From assembly GCF_023078275.1 (NCBI RefSeq), contig NC_062975.1, forward strand, positions 558,001 through 622,000: DNA of 64,000 nucleotides. The letters run 5' to 3'. This document shows, in pieces, positions 30,235-41,879 of this stretch. Below the pieces are notes generated by a model that had not been told where the DNA came from, did not search any database, and worked only from the letters and a program-made list of their open reading frames with translations. Position 1 is the first letter of the stretch. Every line of letters begins with the position of its first letter. Source of the DNA: Leguminivora glycinivorella. Its lineage: Eukaryota > Arthropoda > Insecta > Lepidoptera > Tortricidae. The position numbers were made by a program, and so were the translations under genes.

Positions 30235-30975
30235 CGTAACTCGCAAAACCGGCCAAGAGCGTGTCGGGCCACGCTCAGTGTAGGGTTCCGTAGTTTTCCG
30301 TATTTTTCTCAAAAACTACTGAACCTATCAAGTTCAAAATAATTTTCCTAGAAAGTCTTTATAAAGTTCTACTTTTGTGATTTTTTTCATATTTTTTAAA
30401 CATATGGTTCAAAAGTTAGAGGGGGGGACGCACTTTTTTTCCTTTAGGAGCGATTATTTCCGAAAATATTAATATTATCAAAGAACGATCTTAGTAAACC
30501 CTTATTCATTTTTAAATACCTATCCAACAATATATAACACGTTGGGGTTGGAATGAAAAAAAATATCAGCCCCCACTTTACATGTAGGGGGGGTACCCTA
30601 ATAAAACATTTTTTTCCATTTTTATTTTTGCAATTTGTTGGCGTGATTGATATACATATTGGTACCAAATTTCAGCTTTCTAGTGCTTACGGTTACTGAG
30701 ATTATCCGCGGACGGACGGACGGACAGACATACATGGCGAAACTATAAGGGTTCCTAGTTTATTTATTTATTTATTTATTTAATCTTTATTGTACACAAA
30801 GAAAGAAAAACTTATAGTACAAAAGGCGGACTTAATGCCAGACAGCATTCTCTACCAGTCAACCTTTAGGCAAAGCAGAGATGTTGTGGGCGGTGATATT
30901 ACTAAAACTTGTTGACTACGCTACGCTACACTACGCTAAACTAGTTGACTATTACGGAACCCTAAAAACACCTGT
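30235..30975 (+). mobile_element. GGGTTCCGTA-terminus repeat, copy 1, with nested tail
   Basis: Begins ACCGGCCAAGAGCGTGTCGG, continues through AGTGTAGGGTTCCGTAGTTT and ATTATCCGCGGACGGACGGA, and ends TACGGAACCCTA. The match with the copy at 32275-32805 is close throughout. About 200 bp near the right end (30755-30955), starting with a (TATT)n run and containing AAGGCGGACTTAATGCCAGA, is an inserted, reversed non-LTR tail of the type seen at 43440-43565. Terminal GGGTTCCGTA/TACGGAACCC suggests a DNA transposon. Confidence 0.75.
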
Positions 30976-31115
30976 GACAATGAGTAAAATGTGTAAATGT
31001 GAAGGCTAGACGCTAGACACACTTCTCCCTATGACATACTTAACCCTATTGACCTTAATAGAGAGGCAGGCAACTGAGTTTTCCCTTGGCTCTCTTTTTG
31101 TAACTTAGTCAAATC

Positions 31116-31209
31116 ATATTTAAAAATATTTTAAGCGGGTTACTCACGTATTAAGTCGATATAGTGACTTAATATGTGAGTAACCCGCTTAAAATATTTT
31201 TAAATATGT
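31116..31209. repeat. 94-bp near-perfect hairpin
   Basis: CATATTTAAAAATATTTTAA then GCGGGTTACTCACGTATTAAGTC, a loop of about 8 bases, then the complement. One or two mismatches across arms of about 43 bases. A likely MITE with no coding content. Confidence 0.85.
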
Positions 31210-31239
31210 ATGAGTCTCAAGGGAGTTTTTTAGTCAAAT

Positions 31240-32270
31240 CAGTTTGTAAATTAAAATTAAATTGTGGCTGATTCGTTCAGTTAAATACCGTTCAGTATAG
31301 TACTGAAAATAGAAATATCAAACTGTAATTATATTTTAGTTTTTTTTTGCTAAGCTCAAACTGTTATGTTTTGTTAAACTGTATATTTTACTAAATAAAA
31401 TCAAGATTTACTCGAAATTGTTTTTGTTTTAGAAACTTATTTAAATGTCCAACCATCCACTAGGTCAGCAAAAACATACAAAGTTTGAACGCTAATCACG
31501 CGGAAAGGGGACTATCCTTCCAATAAATTCCACACAAAGTTTTTCATTTCATCACACTTGCAATATAAACAATATATGTAAAAAGTAAAAAAAAAGTTAA
31601 ATACTTACTAAAAATTTCATAACTCCCTAGGGAGAACGATTTTTCCAAAACTCCCCCGCGACCTGCATGCAATTACACATGTATATACTGTGGGAGTGTG
31701 ATGAAAAAAAATATTCAAAGTTGTTTACAAAGATTTTTTTTTGAGAATTGTTTTTTCTCTAGCTTGTAAGCTGCCAACATTTCTATTATTTCTACGAATG
31801 ATACTCGACAGTTTTAAAATTTTTCTTTAAATTTATATTTAAAATTGCAAACGGTACTTAATCGCGTATACTATGTTTTAAACACTAACCTCCGACGTTT
31901 CAAGGACGGCATTGTCCCCGTGGTCTCGGAGCAGACTTTTACGGAATTTTAAATATGTGATTTTTCGTGAATGTTTAAATCAGTGTTTTGCAGTGTTTTA
32001 TGTACCTTTATTAAGTCTCCATTTAGCCAGGGCTACAATAAACATGGCCTAAAAGTTCGCTTTCTCAGGTCAAAGACTCGCCTTCGGCCGTAAGTCGGCG
32101 GCACAAAGCGCGGAGACGCTACTCATTAAAATTTGTAAACGCGCCGTTGAAAGATTATATTCTCTTTGGCTAGCCCGAAGAATGTTTGAAATAAAAACGT
32201 AAATTAATGACAAAGATCGAGCTTTTTCAAACAAATTTGTCGTTAAAAATAATACCCACCAAAACATTCT
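31240..32270. other. Interval with one repeat remnant
   Basis: AAACACTAACCTCCGACGTT then TCAAGGACGGCATTGTCCCC (31883-31930) is a dispersed motif that I recognise from lepidopteran repeats. Otherwise there is no supported feature; the minus-strand frame at 32070-32267 has no domain. Confidence 0.4.
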
Positions 32271-32274
32271 TTAA

Positions 32275-32805
32275 AAAACCGGCCAAGAGCGTGTCGGGCC
32301 ACGCTTAGTGTAGGGTTCCGTAGTTTTCCGTTATTTTCTCAAAAAACTACTGAACGTATCAAGTTCAAAACAATTTTCCTAGAAAGTCTTTATAAAGTTT
32401 TACTTTTGTGATTTTTTTTATATTTTTTAAACATATGGTTCAAAAGTTAGAGGGGGGGGACACACTTTTTTTTCCTTTAGGAGCGATTATTTCCGAAAAT
32501 ATTAATATTATCAAAAAAGAATTTTAGAAAACCCTTATTCATTTTTAAGTACCTATCCAACAATATACCACACGTTGGGGTTGGAATGAAAAAAAAATCA
32601 GTCCCCACTTTACATGTAGGGGGGGGGTATCCTAACAAAACATTTTTTTCCACTTTTTATTTTACCACTTTGTCGGCGTGATTGATATACATATTGGTAC
32701 CAAATTTCAGCTTTCTAGTGCTAACGGTCACTGAGATTATCCGCGGACGGACAGACAGACATGGCGAAACTATAAGGGTTCCTAGTTGACTACGGAACCC
32801 TAAAA
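32275..32805 (+). mobile_element. GGGTTCCGTA-terminus repeat, copy 2
   Basis: The uninterrupted counterpart of 30235-30975: ACCGGCCAAGAGCGTGTCGG at the left, GACTACGGAACCCTAAAAA at the right. Mononucleotide runs vary between the copies. Confidence 0.75.
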
Positions 32806-33790
32806 ACTAGCCAAGTCTCGAAGGAGCTGCTTGTTCATCTCTGAAAAGTAATGAAATCTAGACAAAGTCGTGCCAAGTTTAAGGTTCCTTACTGCGATTT
32901 CTTTATTACTTATTACAGTTAAAGTTGTGTGACTTGGCCGTTGAAAGGTAGCGGTTCTGGTGACAGATTGGTGCAATGCCTTCAACGGCCAAGTGGGCTT
33001 ACAGTTTCATTGTATCAACGAGGATAATTTATATAGGATTACAATCTTTATTAAGTACTTAAGAATCGTAGGTACCTCGTTTTTTTAGCGCCCCCTATTA
33101 AATACTATCATAACTACACTGATGATAGTGGTGATGCCTACAATTTTTTTTTCAAAACGTGTACCTATTGACGTGATACCTATTCATGATATTAAAATAA
33201 AGAAGCAAGTCAAGCAAGTCATTTGGTCTTATAAAAAATAAAAACACGCAAAAATATTTGGGGAAAATATGTGTTTGGCCACTTCCAGGCTGCGAAACAG
33301 CGCCATCTTGTTTTAAGCCTAAAAGGCCCATTCATTTCATGCGTATTATTGCTGGTGACTGTACATATAATATAGTTACAAATTAATGTAATATACCAAA
33401 TTAATCATATGCATTTCCTATGCAAATGATCGCTTACATTGTCAAATTAATTAAAAGCGTAATTATTTTGTGGCAATGAGTGTATTCGCCGCTAATGAGA
33501 CGAAGCAAATGGGCAAATGTAAACCAATCGCGATTTATCATCAGTAGTCATTTGTCAGTCTAATTACCTACTATTTGTCGATGTATTTATATTTTATGGG
33601 TCATTTTGATCCTGCATAGTTGTTATTATTTTCGTTCTCGAGAAAGGGCTCAAAGCGCAAGTACACTGACTAATGAATATCTATTATCGATATACTACCC
33701 ACCTGTGCCTAGCCAAAATGACAATCGTTTGAGTAACAAAGAAGGAATCTCCTTTCTCCTCGCCACTTCCATTTCCCGGGGTCTACTTTC
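32806..33790. other. Non-coding interval
   Basis: The pair CAACGGCCAAGTGGGCTT and its partial complement GACTTGGCCGTTGAAAGG (32930-33000) forms a small inverted repeat. No coding exon or other repeat was supported. Confidence 0.4.
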
Positions 33791-34310
33791 TTAAGACGAT
33801 ACGGTAGGGGTCAATTCTCCATACAAACGCTCTCGACTATTTCCTCCCTGGTTTTTGAAGATAGAGCAATGATTTTTTCAACACAGATTGTTATTATTTT
33901 AATCTGTGTCGGACCGTTTTGATTTTTTTGATATTCTGCTTTTTAAAGACTCTAGAGCCAATCAAAAATTTCCAAAAACGGCCTTTTTCACTGTGGCGCA
34001 AAAAAAGGTGTGATACTCAAGATTGGTAACAATTAACCAAAAAAAACTAAACGATCCGACATAGATTATTTTATTATTATTCAGATTCTCAAATTTCGTT
34101 CCGATTGATTAACTTTTGAAGAAGGAAAGAGTCGAGAGCGGAACCTCGATTTTAAAGATTTTTTTGAAATATCTTTTGACTGAGTTGTTCTTAATGGACA
34201 ATTTTTTTTCGATAATTCTAGTTAATAACACTTGTATATTTAACTACAATTCCCAAGTTGAAAGGGGGGCTCCTTTCCATTTTAGCATTTTCGCTACCGT
34301 ATCCTCTTAA
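33791..34310 (+). mobile_element. TTAA-flanked MITE, copy B
   Basis: TTAA-GACGATACGGTAG at the left and CTACCGTATCCTC-TTAA at the right, 520 bp in all. It is the opposite orientation of 7793-8256, with homology across the whole length and scattered indels. TTAA at both edges suggests piggyBac-type mobilisation. Confidence 0.8.
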
Positions 34311-34463
34311 TACTCCACTTGCCCCGCTGTAAGCGTCGTCGTGGACTAGGCTGAGCTCTGTCATGTGATCTTCTCTCTCTGAACATTCGTCATCTAGGTT
34401 GTTCGCGGTTTGTCCCTCATTCTTCCATGCACAGCCATGGAAAGGCACTTTTTCACGACCTGG

Positions 34464-34545
34464 GGCCCGTTTCTCGAAAGGTACAAGCCTTGTATTACAA
34501 GCACACACTTGTAATACAAGGCTTGTACCTTTCGAGAAACGGGCC
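34464..34545. repeat. 82-bp perfect hairpin
   Basis: GGCCCGTTTCTCGAAAGGTA then CAAGCCTTGTATTACAAG, a loop CACACA or similar, then the exact complement. Arms of 38 bases without mismatch. A MITE-like structure; frames on both strands that read across it are by-products. Confidence 0.88.
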
Positions 34546-34659
34546 AATGGTCTTCAGGTCTTAGTATTACATGGCCGTACCACCTCTTGATTAGATTAGT
34601 TTATCACTATAAACTGAAATAAATGTCATAATTATACAAAGAAACAATGACCAAGGCAT

Positions 34660-34745
34660 CCAAGTGTCCAACGCTGGATTCGAACCAGCGTACTCCGTTG
34701 TAGCCACGGATGACTAAAACCACTCGGCCAACTGGTCACGGTGGC
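34660..34745 (-). mobile_element. tRNA pseudogene or tRNA-derived SINE head
   Basis: The minus strand shows AGTTGGCCGAGTGGTTTTAG (D-arm-like) and GCTGGTTCGAATCCAGC, a perfect T arm. The 5' and 3' ends do not pair as an acceptor stem, and base 33 of the would-be anticodon loop is not T. A functional tRNA is therefore unlikely. Confidence 0.6.
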
Positions 34746-34873
34746 CAGGGTCGAAATTTTCTAGTGTATTACACAATTACCGAGGGCTAATTATAATAAT
34801 ATTTTCTAATTTGTTCTTAGAGTAGTGGTTTATCACTATCAGTAATGTGCGCTATCTTGAAACTATCCCTTAT

Positions 34874-37800
34874 CTGCCGTCCTATCACTAAAACCCATCT
34901 AACCCACAAATGATAGTTTTGAGATATGGACAAAAAACATAAAAACCCATATCTCTAGGAAATGTGTCGATTTAGTCCAGATTTCTTTTATTCTTAAATT
35001 AAAACTAAATTCACGCTAACATTATTTAAAATCAATTTAATTAAATATTGTTTAATTTATTAGAAATTCGCCATTTTGTGTTTAAGTTATGCAAATAATT
35101 CCTAAAATATGTATGATTTTACTGTTAAAACACGGTTAAGTATACTTTAGCCGTTTTTTAGGATTGAATAATACATAAAACATGGCTTAATAACGGCAAA
35201 GTAAATTTACGTGTTTATAGTAATCGTAACTGAGCAATGCATAATAATCTAAAAACATAGCTTAATAACCGCAAAGACACTAAACAATTTTATACTATCG
35301 TATATGCTCTAAAAAAATGCTGTAACCGTTTTTAAGCTATGCAATGACTACTAACATCGAAATAATTTGTATGCATTCCTAATCTAAAAGCCCGCTATAT
35401 GACAAACCAGCGACGATTACTAGGTTTTAGCATTGTCATTCTTTTTAAAAGGAGTTTATCATTTTAGCAATGTCCCGTTTACCTGCAGTACCTGCACTAA
35501 GTTTCAAGAGCAATTCAATTTGTTAAATGAATAAAAGACAACTGTATGATATTGTAACCATTTATTTGCATGCATAAAAAACCTCGTTATAAGTTATGTT
35601 ACAAATTAACATATTTAAACTTAATATAATATTCTAACATTAGTGAAAACTAACATAACATTAATATGAAACAATAAAATTCGCTTTTTACATTGCAACA
35701 AATCAATTTGCTATACCGACACGGCGAAAGGTGTCGCTCTTGGATATCCAAAGTTATTCGTATTATTACTATAATACACTATTAAAATAATGTTTTTATT
35801 ACCGAGTTATATAAGGTTAAAAACGGTTGACATTGGCAGTTCTTACAAAAAGAAACACGGATTTCGTTTATTATTCGCCAAGCAAGTGAAAATAGCAATC
35901 TTTATTTATTTTATACTTCAAAAATTCAAAATACATTTAGGATCCCGCCGGAAGCGTAAATTTTTCCATTTTTTCCTTTAATATAAAAACATTTAGGATT
36001 GTTTGACATAATAATTTTCTCTCTTTCCACTTGATTCCGTTCTTCTTAAAATTTATTTTTCTTTTTTTGTGCGTTTGGTTTTCGACAGTTGTATTATTAA
36101 TATTAATATTACGAGTGTAGTGCTCTATATCGACGGTGGTTCTACATCGATAAATGGTTATATGTAATTATGTGTAGGTCAGTCCTCCTTTTCTGTATGT
36201 AAAACTTCTGGATTTGAAGGGTCTGAATGAATTGGTACAGCAGAATACTTATATATCATACATCTTTTTTTTTTTTCTTTAAACTAGAATCAATATAGAG
36301 ATCTTTGTTAACAATTTCTAGTAAAATCAGGTGCATCATTGCTTAAAATTGTATTAACTAGGTTAAATTTAAGTCTGTTTCTCTGTTGTTTGTATGAATT
36401 GGAGCGGATAAATCAAGATAAAGCTTCATTTTGGATGATACATATGTTGTCATTTTACAATTTTTACATGCTAGGTATAGAGTTCTTCTTCTTTCGAGTC
36501 ATCACTTGTAGTTTCAATGCGTCTGCGACGGAATAGTCAAAAACCTTCTTTCCTTATATCAAGATGAGAAGCATTTTACGAATGATTAAAGAAGTAAACG
36601 TTGTTCGATTTTGTTACAACGAAGGATAAACCCAAATTCGATGATAGTCAGCAACGGTTTTAGCTTGGACCAGTAAAAGGGAGTTTTAAAATTGATGTAT
36701 TTTCGTCAGCATTGAAAATTAAAGCAGAAACGTTCGACGTGGCTAAGTTAGGCAAAGAATTCTGAGGTATCAATCTCAAAAATTCTTGAAACAATACACA
36801 ACGATAGAATGTTCCTAGGTAAAGATAGAGTTGAGCAATCCCCTTCTGTTCTACATTTATTAAACTTACTGCTGGTGTGATGACTTGTGGTCGGTTTTTC
36901 GGTATTCATTTTATTCGCAGATCTCTGTTATCGTTTGTATCCTGAAGTTCGTAACAAGCCTAAAAGAAATAACATTAATTAATTTGATTTTTGACTGCAT
37001 TATTAAATCAGCTTGACGGTAATATAATGTTGCGCAAGTAATGCATACCTATATAGGTACTAAAACATTGTAAGGTAAATAAATGCTTACAAAATGTATG
37101 TGGCTATGGCAATGCCTACATAGCAATAGGATGGTACAATGTAATTTCTTGACTTTTTTGTTTACGCTTTATTTGTACACAATAGTTTTAACTGGGCTCT
37201 TGATCGAATAACTTATGAGTTAGGTATTTACTTGTCGCGGCAAACGTGTGATAATACGTTAGCAAAACGCAAGTTGTGCTTGAAAAAACCTTAAAAAAAA
37301 GATATTTAACACTTACCTGGTCTTCGGTTTCTTAACATTTTAAGGAGAAAATGTTCATTCACCGGTCACTACAGCCTTCGCACAACCTTCTGCGCGCGAG
37401 CTGCTCGGCCGACTGTCGGACTGGCGCAATAACTTTGGAAGGTATACTTTTACAACTAGCGGGGTTTTAGCGTAGCTTTGCTGGTTTGTCCTGTTTCAGT
37501 GTGGCATTATGAATATTTTTTAGTAATAAATTCACCGTAAAGCGCAGTAACTAGGTTTTAGTGATGTATTTGTAACCGAAATTACAATGAAAGTCTTTAA
37601 ATACACGGTTAAAGGACTTTAGCCGTGTTTAAGCGTAGTATTTTATTTAGAAAAGTGAATGTTATAAAATGTAATAACGCAATTAAACGGCTTTAATGGG
37701 AATTTATGAAGCTTATGTCAAGTAACGTTGTTATAGTTATGTATCGTGTGATAAAACTATGAAGATAAACAACTGCTAAGCGCTTTAATATAAGTTATAG

Positions 37801-38013
37801 AAGACAAATGTGGGTTTGCGGTTTTATACTATTGAAAAGGGTTAAAAATAGTGCACTTAGCGAGGTATGTCGACTCTGTATCTCGGTAACTAAAAATGAT
37901 AAAAATATGATTCCAAGACCAGTCGATGGGGAATTCTTTCCTATTTAAGAATATTTATCCAAACGAAAACTGGTAATATGCAGCTTAGAGGGGTTTTAGT
38001 GATCGGACGGCAG
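34874..38013 (-). mobile_element. 3.1-kb inverted-repeat DNA transposon, decayed
   Basis: The left end CTGCCGTCCTATCACTAAAA CCCATCTAA and the right end, complemented, CTGCCGTCCGATCACTAAAA CCCCTCTAA match over 29 bases with two differences. They are flanked by the direct repeat TTAT on both sides. Subterminal regions carry recurrent CGGTTAAG, GCTTAATAACSGCAAAG and TTTAGCCGT motifs at both ends. The size is enough for an autonomous element. On the minus strand there are remnants of a spliced gene (separate entry). The superfamily is unresolved. Confidence 0.75.
36430..37338 (-). pseudogene. Decayed spliced gene inside the 3.1-kb element
   Basis: On the minus strand, ATG at 37338 opens MLRNRRPG and reaches a consensus donor CCAG/GTAAGT after 22 bases. 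A matching acceptor TTTCTTTTAG lies at 36960, but the joined frame stops after a few codons. An independent ATG at 36909 opens about 53 codons (MNTEKPTTSHHTSS...). Further short open pieces follow (LATSNVSALIFNADENTS near 36745; KVFDYSVADALKLQ near 36550), broken by stops. I do not recognise a family. A transposase remnant is inferred from location only. Confidence 0.35.
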
Positions 38014-38317
38014 TTATGTATTGATGACGTTTCCGCACATTTTAGAAAACAACTTTTGTCTGGGTAATTAGCTCATGGCATAATTTAAATTGGAATGCAA
38101 AATACATTAGCTGCTAAATCAGCATGGAAATTGCAGTCCAACTGAATAATAGAGGAGATTTGTTTCGGCAATGAGCTAAATTATTTAATTGCGGTTAGGC
38201 GCAGGTGCCAAATGGTGGAGACATTAATTTTCCTATTTGTGACATCATTTATTTAGATGGTCGTATTTGTTAAATAATCAACGAGAAAATAAGCAATTCC
38301 TATCCATTAAAACCTTT

Positions 38318-38590
38318 TTAACCCCCGACGCAAAAACGACGGGGTGTTATAAGTTTGACGTGTCTGTCTGTCTGTTTGTCTGTCTATCTGTCTGTCTGTC
38401 TCTGTGTGTGTCTGTATGTGGCGTCGTAGCTCCGGAACGGATGAATCGTTTTAGATTTAGTTTTTTTTGTTTGAAAGCTGAGTTAGTCGGGAGTGTTCTT
38501 GGCCATGTTTCATGAAAATCAGTCCAAATGCCGCGGTCGAGGGTTTTTTCAAAATTTTAACTTTGTGGTTAGGTTAGGTTATTTAGTAGT
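38318..38590 (+). repeat. Dispersed repeat (family B), copy 2
   Basis: AACCCCCGACGCAAAAACGA CGGGGTGTTATAAG, then a (TGTC)n-rich run, GTCGTAGCTCCGGAACGGAT and GGGTTTTTTCAAAATTTTAA. It is the reverse orientation of 17094-17335 with the same block order. Confidence 0.65.
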
Positions 38591-39300
38591 TGGACTAGTT
38601 GGTAAGTAAGGTGTCGGTGCATTAAACTCATGGAGTTTCGTTGTACCTAGTAATAGTAAAATATATTGTAAAGAAATAGACCTCAGAGCATGAATACTAG
38701 AGAGCGTATATACCAGCTGGCGGATGTGTGGTAGTTCTTGGCTCATTAAGCATACAATTGCCGTTTGTGTGCGTGCGTGATGACACGACTCACTGGTCGT
38801 TTTGTACACAGACAATGGAATGATGCGCGTGTTTTGCGCAATAGCCCAATCAGACCGTTTATCTACACGTTTGAGTAGTTCAAGACTACAGTTTGTGTGA
38901 GTTCAAGAACTTACTTAAAACAAATCGCCCGACATGTCCAATCTCCTTTCTATCTCTGTAAAATAGACACGTCTGAAAAACCTAACCCTCCTGCAGTTGG
39001 CTAAAAAGGTGGTAGTAAGCTGTAGCCCTTAATGCTGTAGGCAATTCATTAAACGTGACCAAACCTTCATAAAAACAAGCCTTTTAATGGCCCTGGTTGA
39101 AAGCCTTCGGTGGAATAAACCGGGGTTGTTAAGCCTTTGCCCTGGCTGTAAAAAGAACGGCCAATTGCATTAACAAACATACACAAAATAGAGGATTCCG
39201 TGAAAGCTTTATTCCCTTTTAGAACGAGCGAAGCGAAGATTCTTATATCTAGTTTCACGCGTTCAATGAATTCAAATTAAATTGGATTTGTTAAATTATT
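38591..39300. other. Non-coding interval
   Basis: No supported gene or repeat; short frames on the minus strand only. Confidence 0.45.
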
Positions 39301-39308
39301 ATTGGGTT

Positions 39309-39448
39309 TGACGACCGATATGGCCTAGTGCGTAGTGCTATGCCGCGGTCCCGGGTTCGAATCCCGGTAAGGGCATTTATTTGCGTGATGAGCACAGATA
39401 TGTCTTCCTGAGTCATGGATGTTTTCTATGTATATAAAGTATTTGTAT
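39309..39448 (+). mobile_element. tRNA-derived SINE, interrupted by mariner
   Basis: GACGACCGATATGGCCTAG, the B box in CCCGGGTTCGAATCCCGG, and the body up to TTTTCTATGTATATAAAGTA. The sequence switches to the mariner terminus at a TA (39447-39448). The rest of the SINE body was not found on the far side. Confidence 0.8.
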
Positions 39449-40390
39449 TGGGTTGGCACAAAAGTAATGACACACTCTACAAAACTCTATATTACATTTC
39501 CTTTCTTAAGTTAATTGTTTTCGATAATATTCTAGTATGTTGTAGAACATTCTAGGTAGGTAGGTAGGTAAATACGCACTGTAACTATTGACATGTAATT
39601 TTAAATTACCAATAAATTATTATGAATTATGAATTATGAATTACTTCTAATGTGAGGGTATATAAAGCCGCCCTCATGATTGGTTTAGTTAGATTGAAAT
39701 AAAATGGACGAGCGACAAGTTCGAACACTTTACTTATACGAGTACTTGTTAGGCCACAGTGCGCGGGCTGCGGCTGACAATATCAACACTGCAAATGGGC
39801 GCTGGAAGTACAAGCCATGCCACGGTGTCCAGATGGTTTGACCGTTTTAAATCAGGAGACAGGAGCCTTGAAAGTCAGTCACGCTCAGGGCGACCACCTG
39901 CATTCAATGATGACGATTTACGCCGCGAACTACAGTCGAATTCTGATGCTACTACTCGTGAATTAGCGGAAGCACTTAACTGCAGTCACCACGCTGTGGA
40001 ATACCATCTGCATGAGCTTGGGTATCGAAAAGTTTTGGCTCGATGGGTACCGCACATCCTTACTGACGCCAGTCGTGCAGTCCGTGTCGCCATCTGTCAA
40101 TCACTTTTGCTGCGACCCCGACGTAAAGAGTTTTTGACTGATCTGGTTACGGGAGATGAATCATGGATTTATTATGAGAACGATACACGTCGTGCTTTTT
40201 GGCTGCCTCGAGAAGAAACGCCACCAACTCAACCGAAGCTGAGTCAAAAGAACCGCTTAAAAGTTTTGCTTTGTTGTTTCTGGGACTCGCAAGGCATGCT
40301 GTTTCATGAACTATTACACAATGAAACTGTAAACGCTAACAAATATTCAACACAGCTCACCGAACTATCTTATGCTATCAAGAAAAAAAG
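39449..40390 (+). mobile_element. Mariner element, 3'-truncated
   Basis: Starts with the mariner terminal repeat TTGGGTTGGCACAAAAGTAA preceded by TA. The transposase region follows at 39714. Homology ends at about 40385 and no 3' terminal repeat is seen within the next kilobases. Confidence 0.85.
39714..40390 (+). pseudogene. Mariner transposase, frameshifted and truncated
   Basis: The true start is at 39714 (MDERQVRTLYLYEYLLGHSA). A one-base indel near 39805 moves the rest into the frame annotated from 39759. The N-terminal helix-turn-helix DNA-binding region is recognisable (VSRWFDRFKSGDRSL, RSGRPPAF, TTRELAEALNCSH). The catalytic domain begins and keeps the first Asp (TGDESW), but homology stops after the LTELSYAIKKKR region, before the other two catalytic Asp. 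The frame then runs on to 40535 in unrelated sequence. The product cannot be active. Confidence 0.88.
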
Positions 40391-41730
40391 GGTAAGTACC
40401 TTACCGACATTTCGCTATTTGCGAAATTACTACAAACAAAGTCATGGTGGCAAAAACTTGGACGTTTGCACTTGCAGCTGCCAATTCGAAATAAGGAATA
40501 CCTATGTATCTACACGCACAAAAGCAGCGCCATAGTTGCGTTCTAAACCAAAACGAAATTGTATGAAATAATTATATTATATCTCGCTGACATTCAGATA
40601 AATGAAGAGTTGCAAATAGGGTTATATCCACGGAACCCTCAACCACAAACATTTTGTATCGAACCATTCAGAAGACCAATTTCCAGTTTCAGCATCCTTT
40701 TGTGGGCACATAAAAAGCGTTCAAAAAACGATAAAATGGCGGCGAACAGTATTTGCGTTGGATTGTCATTTAGATTCAAATTTAAGTAAAGTTTTTGAAA
40801 CAATTTTCCAAGTTTCGTGAAATTACCATAATAATATTAAACGAGAATGCTTTTCTTACGCCAATCGCGAAAATTAATCAAGGGATTTGTATGAAAATTT
40901 CCAGTACAATTTTCCAATACAAGGAAACGTATTTTTTTTACTGTCGACACAAAACTTGTTTGTTTTTTGAACAAATCTCAGATAAATTATGCCGCCATGT
41001 TTCTCAGTCTTTTAATCAAAGCCAATCGTCAATCTTTTTCCAGGTAGGCTTCTTAAAGCCTTCATGCTTTGAGTAATTATGTTAACTAGAGAGGGCACCT
41101 CAACTTGATTTTGTGTAACAACACTTAGAGCTGATCAGCACAAACGCGCTTAGTCTGTGCCGAACGGCTGTGGTAGATTGACGTATCGCAATGAAAAATA
41201 TTTCGTCTAAATAATGCCGTCATGTGTAGTGAGGTACTGCACAAACTGCTCAGGAAAATCTAACAAAAGCTAAGGAGTGACTTTTCATACGTAGGTTTAC
41301 TGCATTTTTGTTTAAACACGCTTACTTTTTAAAAATGTATCAATATAAACTCATGCCGAAGCGCCATGTTGCGGCGGCCATGTTTCGTTGAAACCAAAGA
41401 GTAAAAATGCAACAAAAGCAGACGTGACAATATCGCAAGTTAGTTCAAGTTTCCTATCATACATTAAATTATATATATTTATCGACGCAAAAAACAGAAT
41501 TGCACAGTTTTCCGACATGTCGGTCTATAACAGATTCTCAATACGCGTGTCGAATTTCATGTGAGTATGTAAATGTAAGTGCAGTACCTAACCTGCCTGA
41601 ATGAATTTGGGTAGGTAGACGGTCAAGCAAATTATGAGAGTATAAAAACGCGCGAAATTCAAATTTTCTATGGGACGATAAACCCGCGCCCATACATACA
41701 TGGATGTAGATAAAGTTATATGTGTATAAT
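40391..41730. other. Non-coding interval
   Basis: Short frames (40559-40789, 40795-41076) have no domain. No terminal repeats were recognised. Confidence 0.45.
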
Positions 41731-41800
41731 TAGGCATTAAAACACTCATGTTATCTTATTAACACAACAAAAACAACACTCATCTTTTAATGCCTACCAT
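41731..41800. repeat. Small inverted repeat TAGGCATTAAAA
   Basis: TTAGGCATTAAAACACTCAT and, about 40 bases on, the complement pair ...CACTCATCTTTTAATGCCTA. A short hairpin of about 70 bp, possibly a MITE. Confidence 0.55.
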
Positions 41801-41879
41801 TATGCAAATGTCACATAAATAACTAATATCCAGTTGCGGCTACGTGTACACATGTACGCTCAGTCCGTATACAGCTTTA

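Noticed and set aside
34660..34745. Possible functional tRNA gene
   Set aside because: The T arm is perfect but there is no acceptor-stem pairing and the anticodon loop lacks U33.
35790..36536. Plus-strand frames inside the 3.1-kb element
   Set aside because: Short, without domains or splice context; the splice signals and longest connected pieces are on the minus strand.
40795..41076. 93-codon frame downstream of mariner
   Set aside because: No recognisable motif, AT-rich, no splice or promoter signals.
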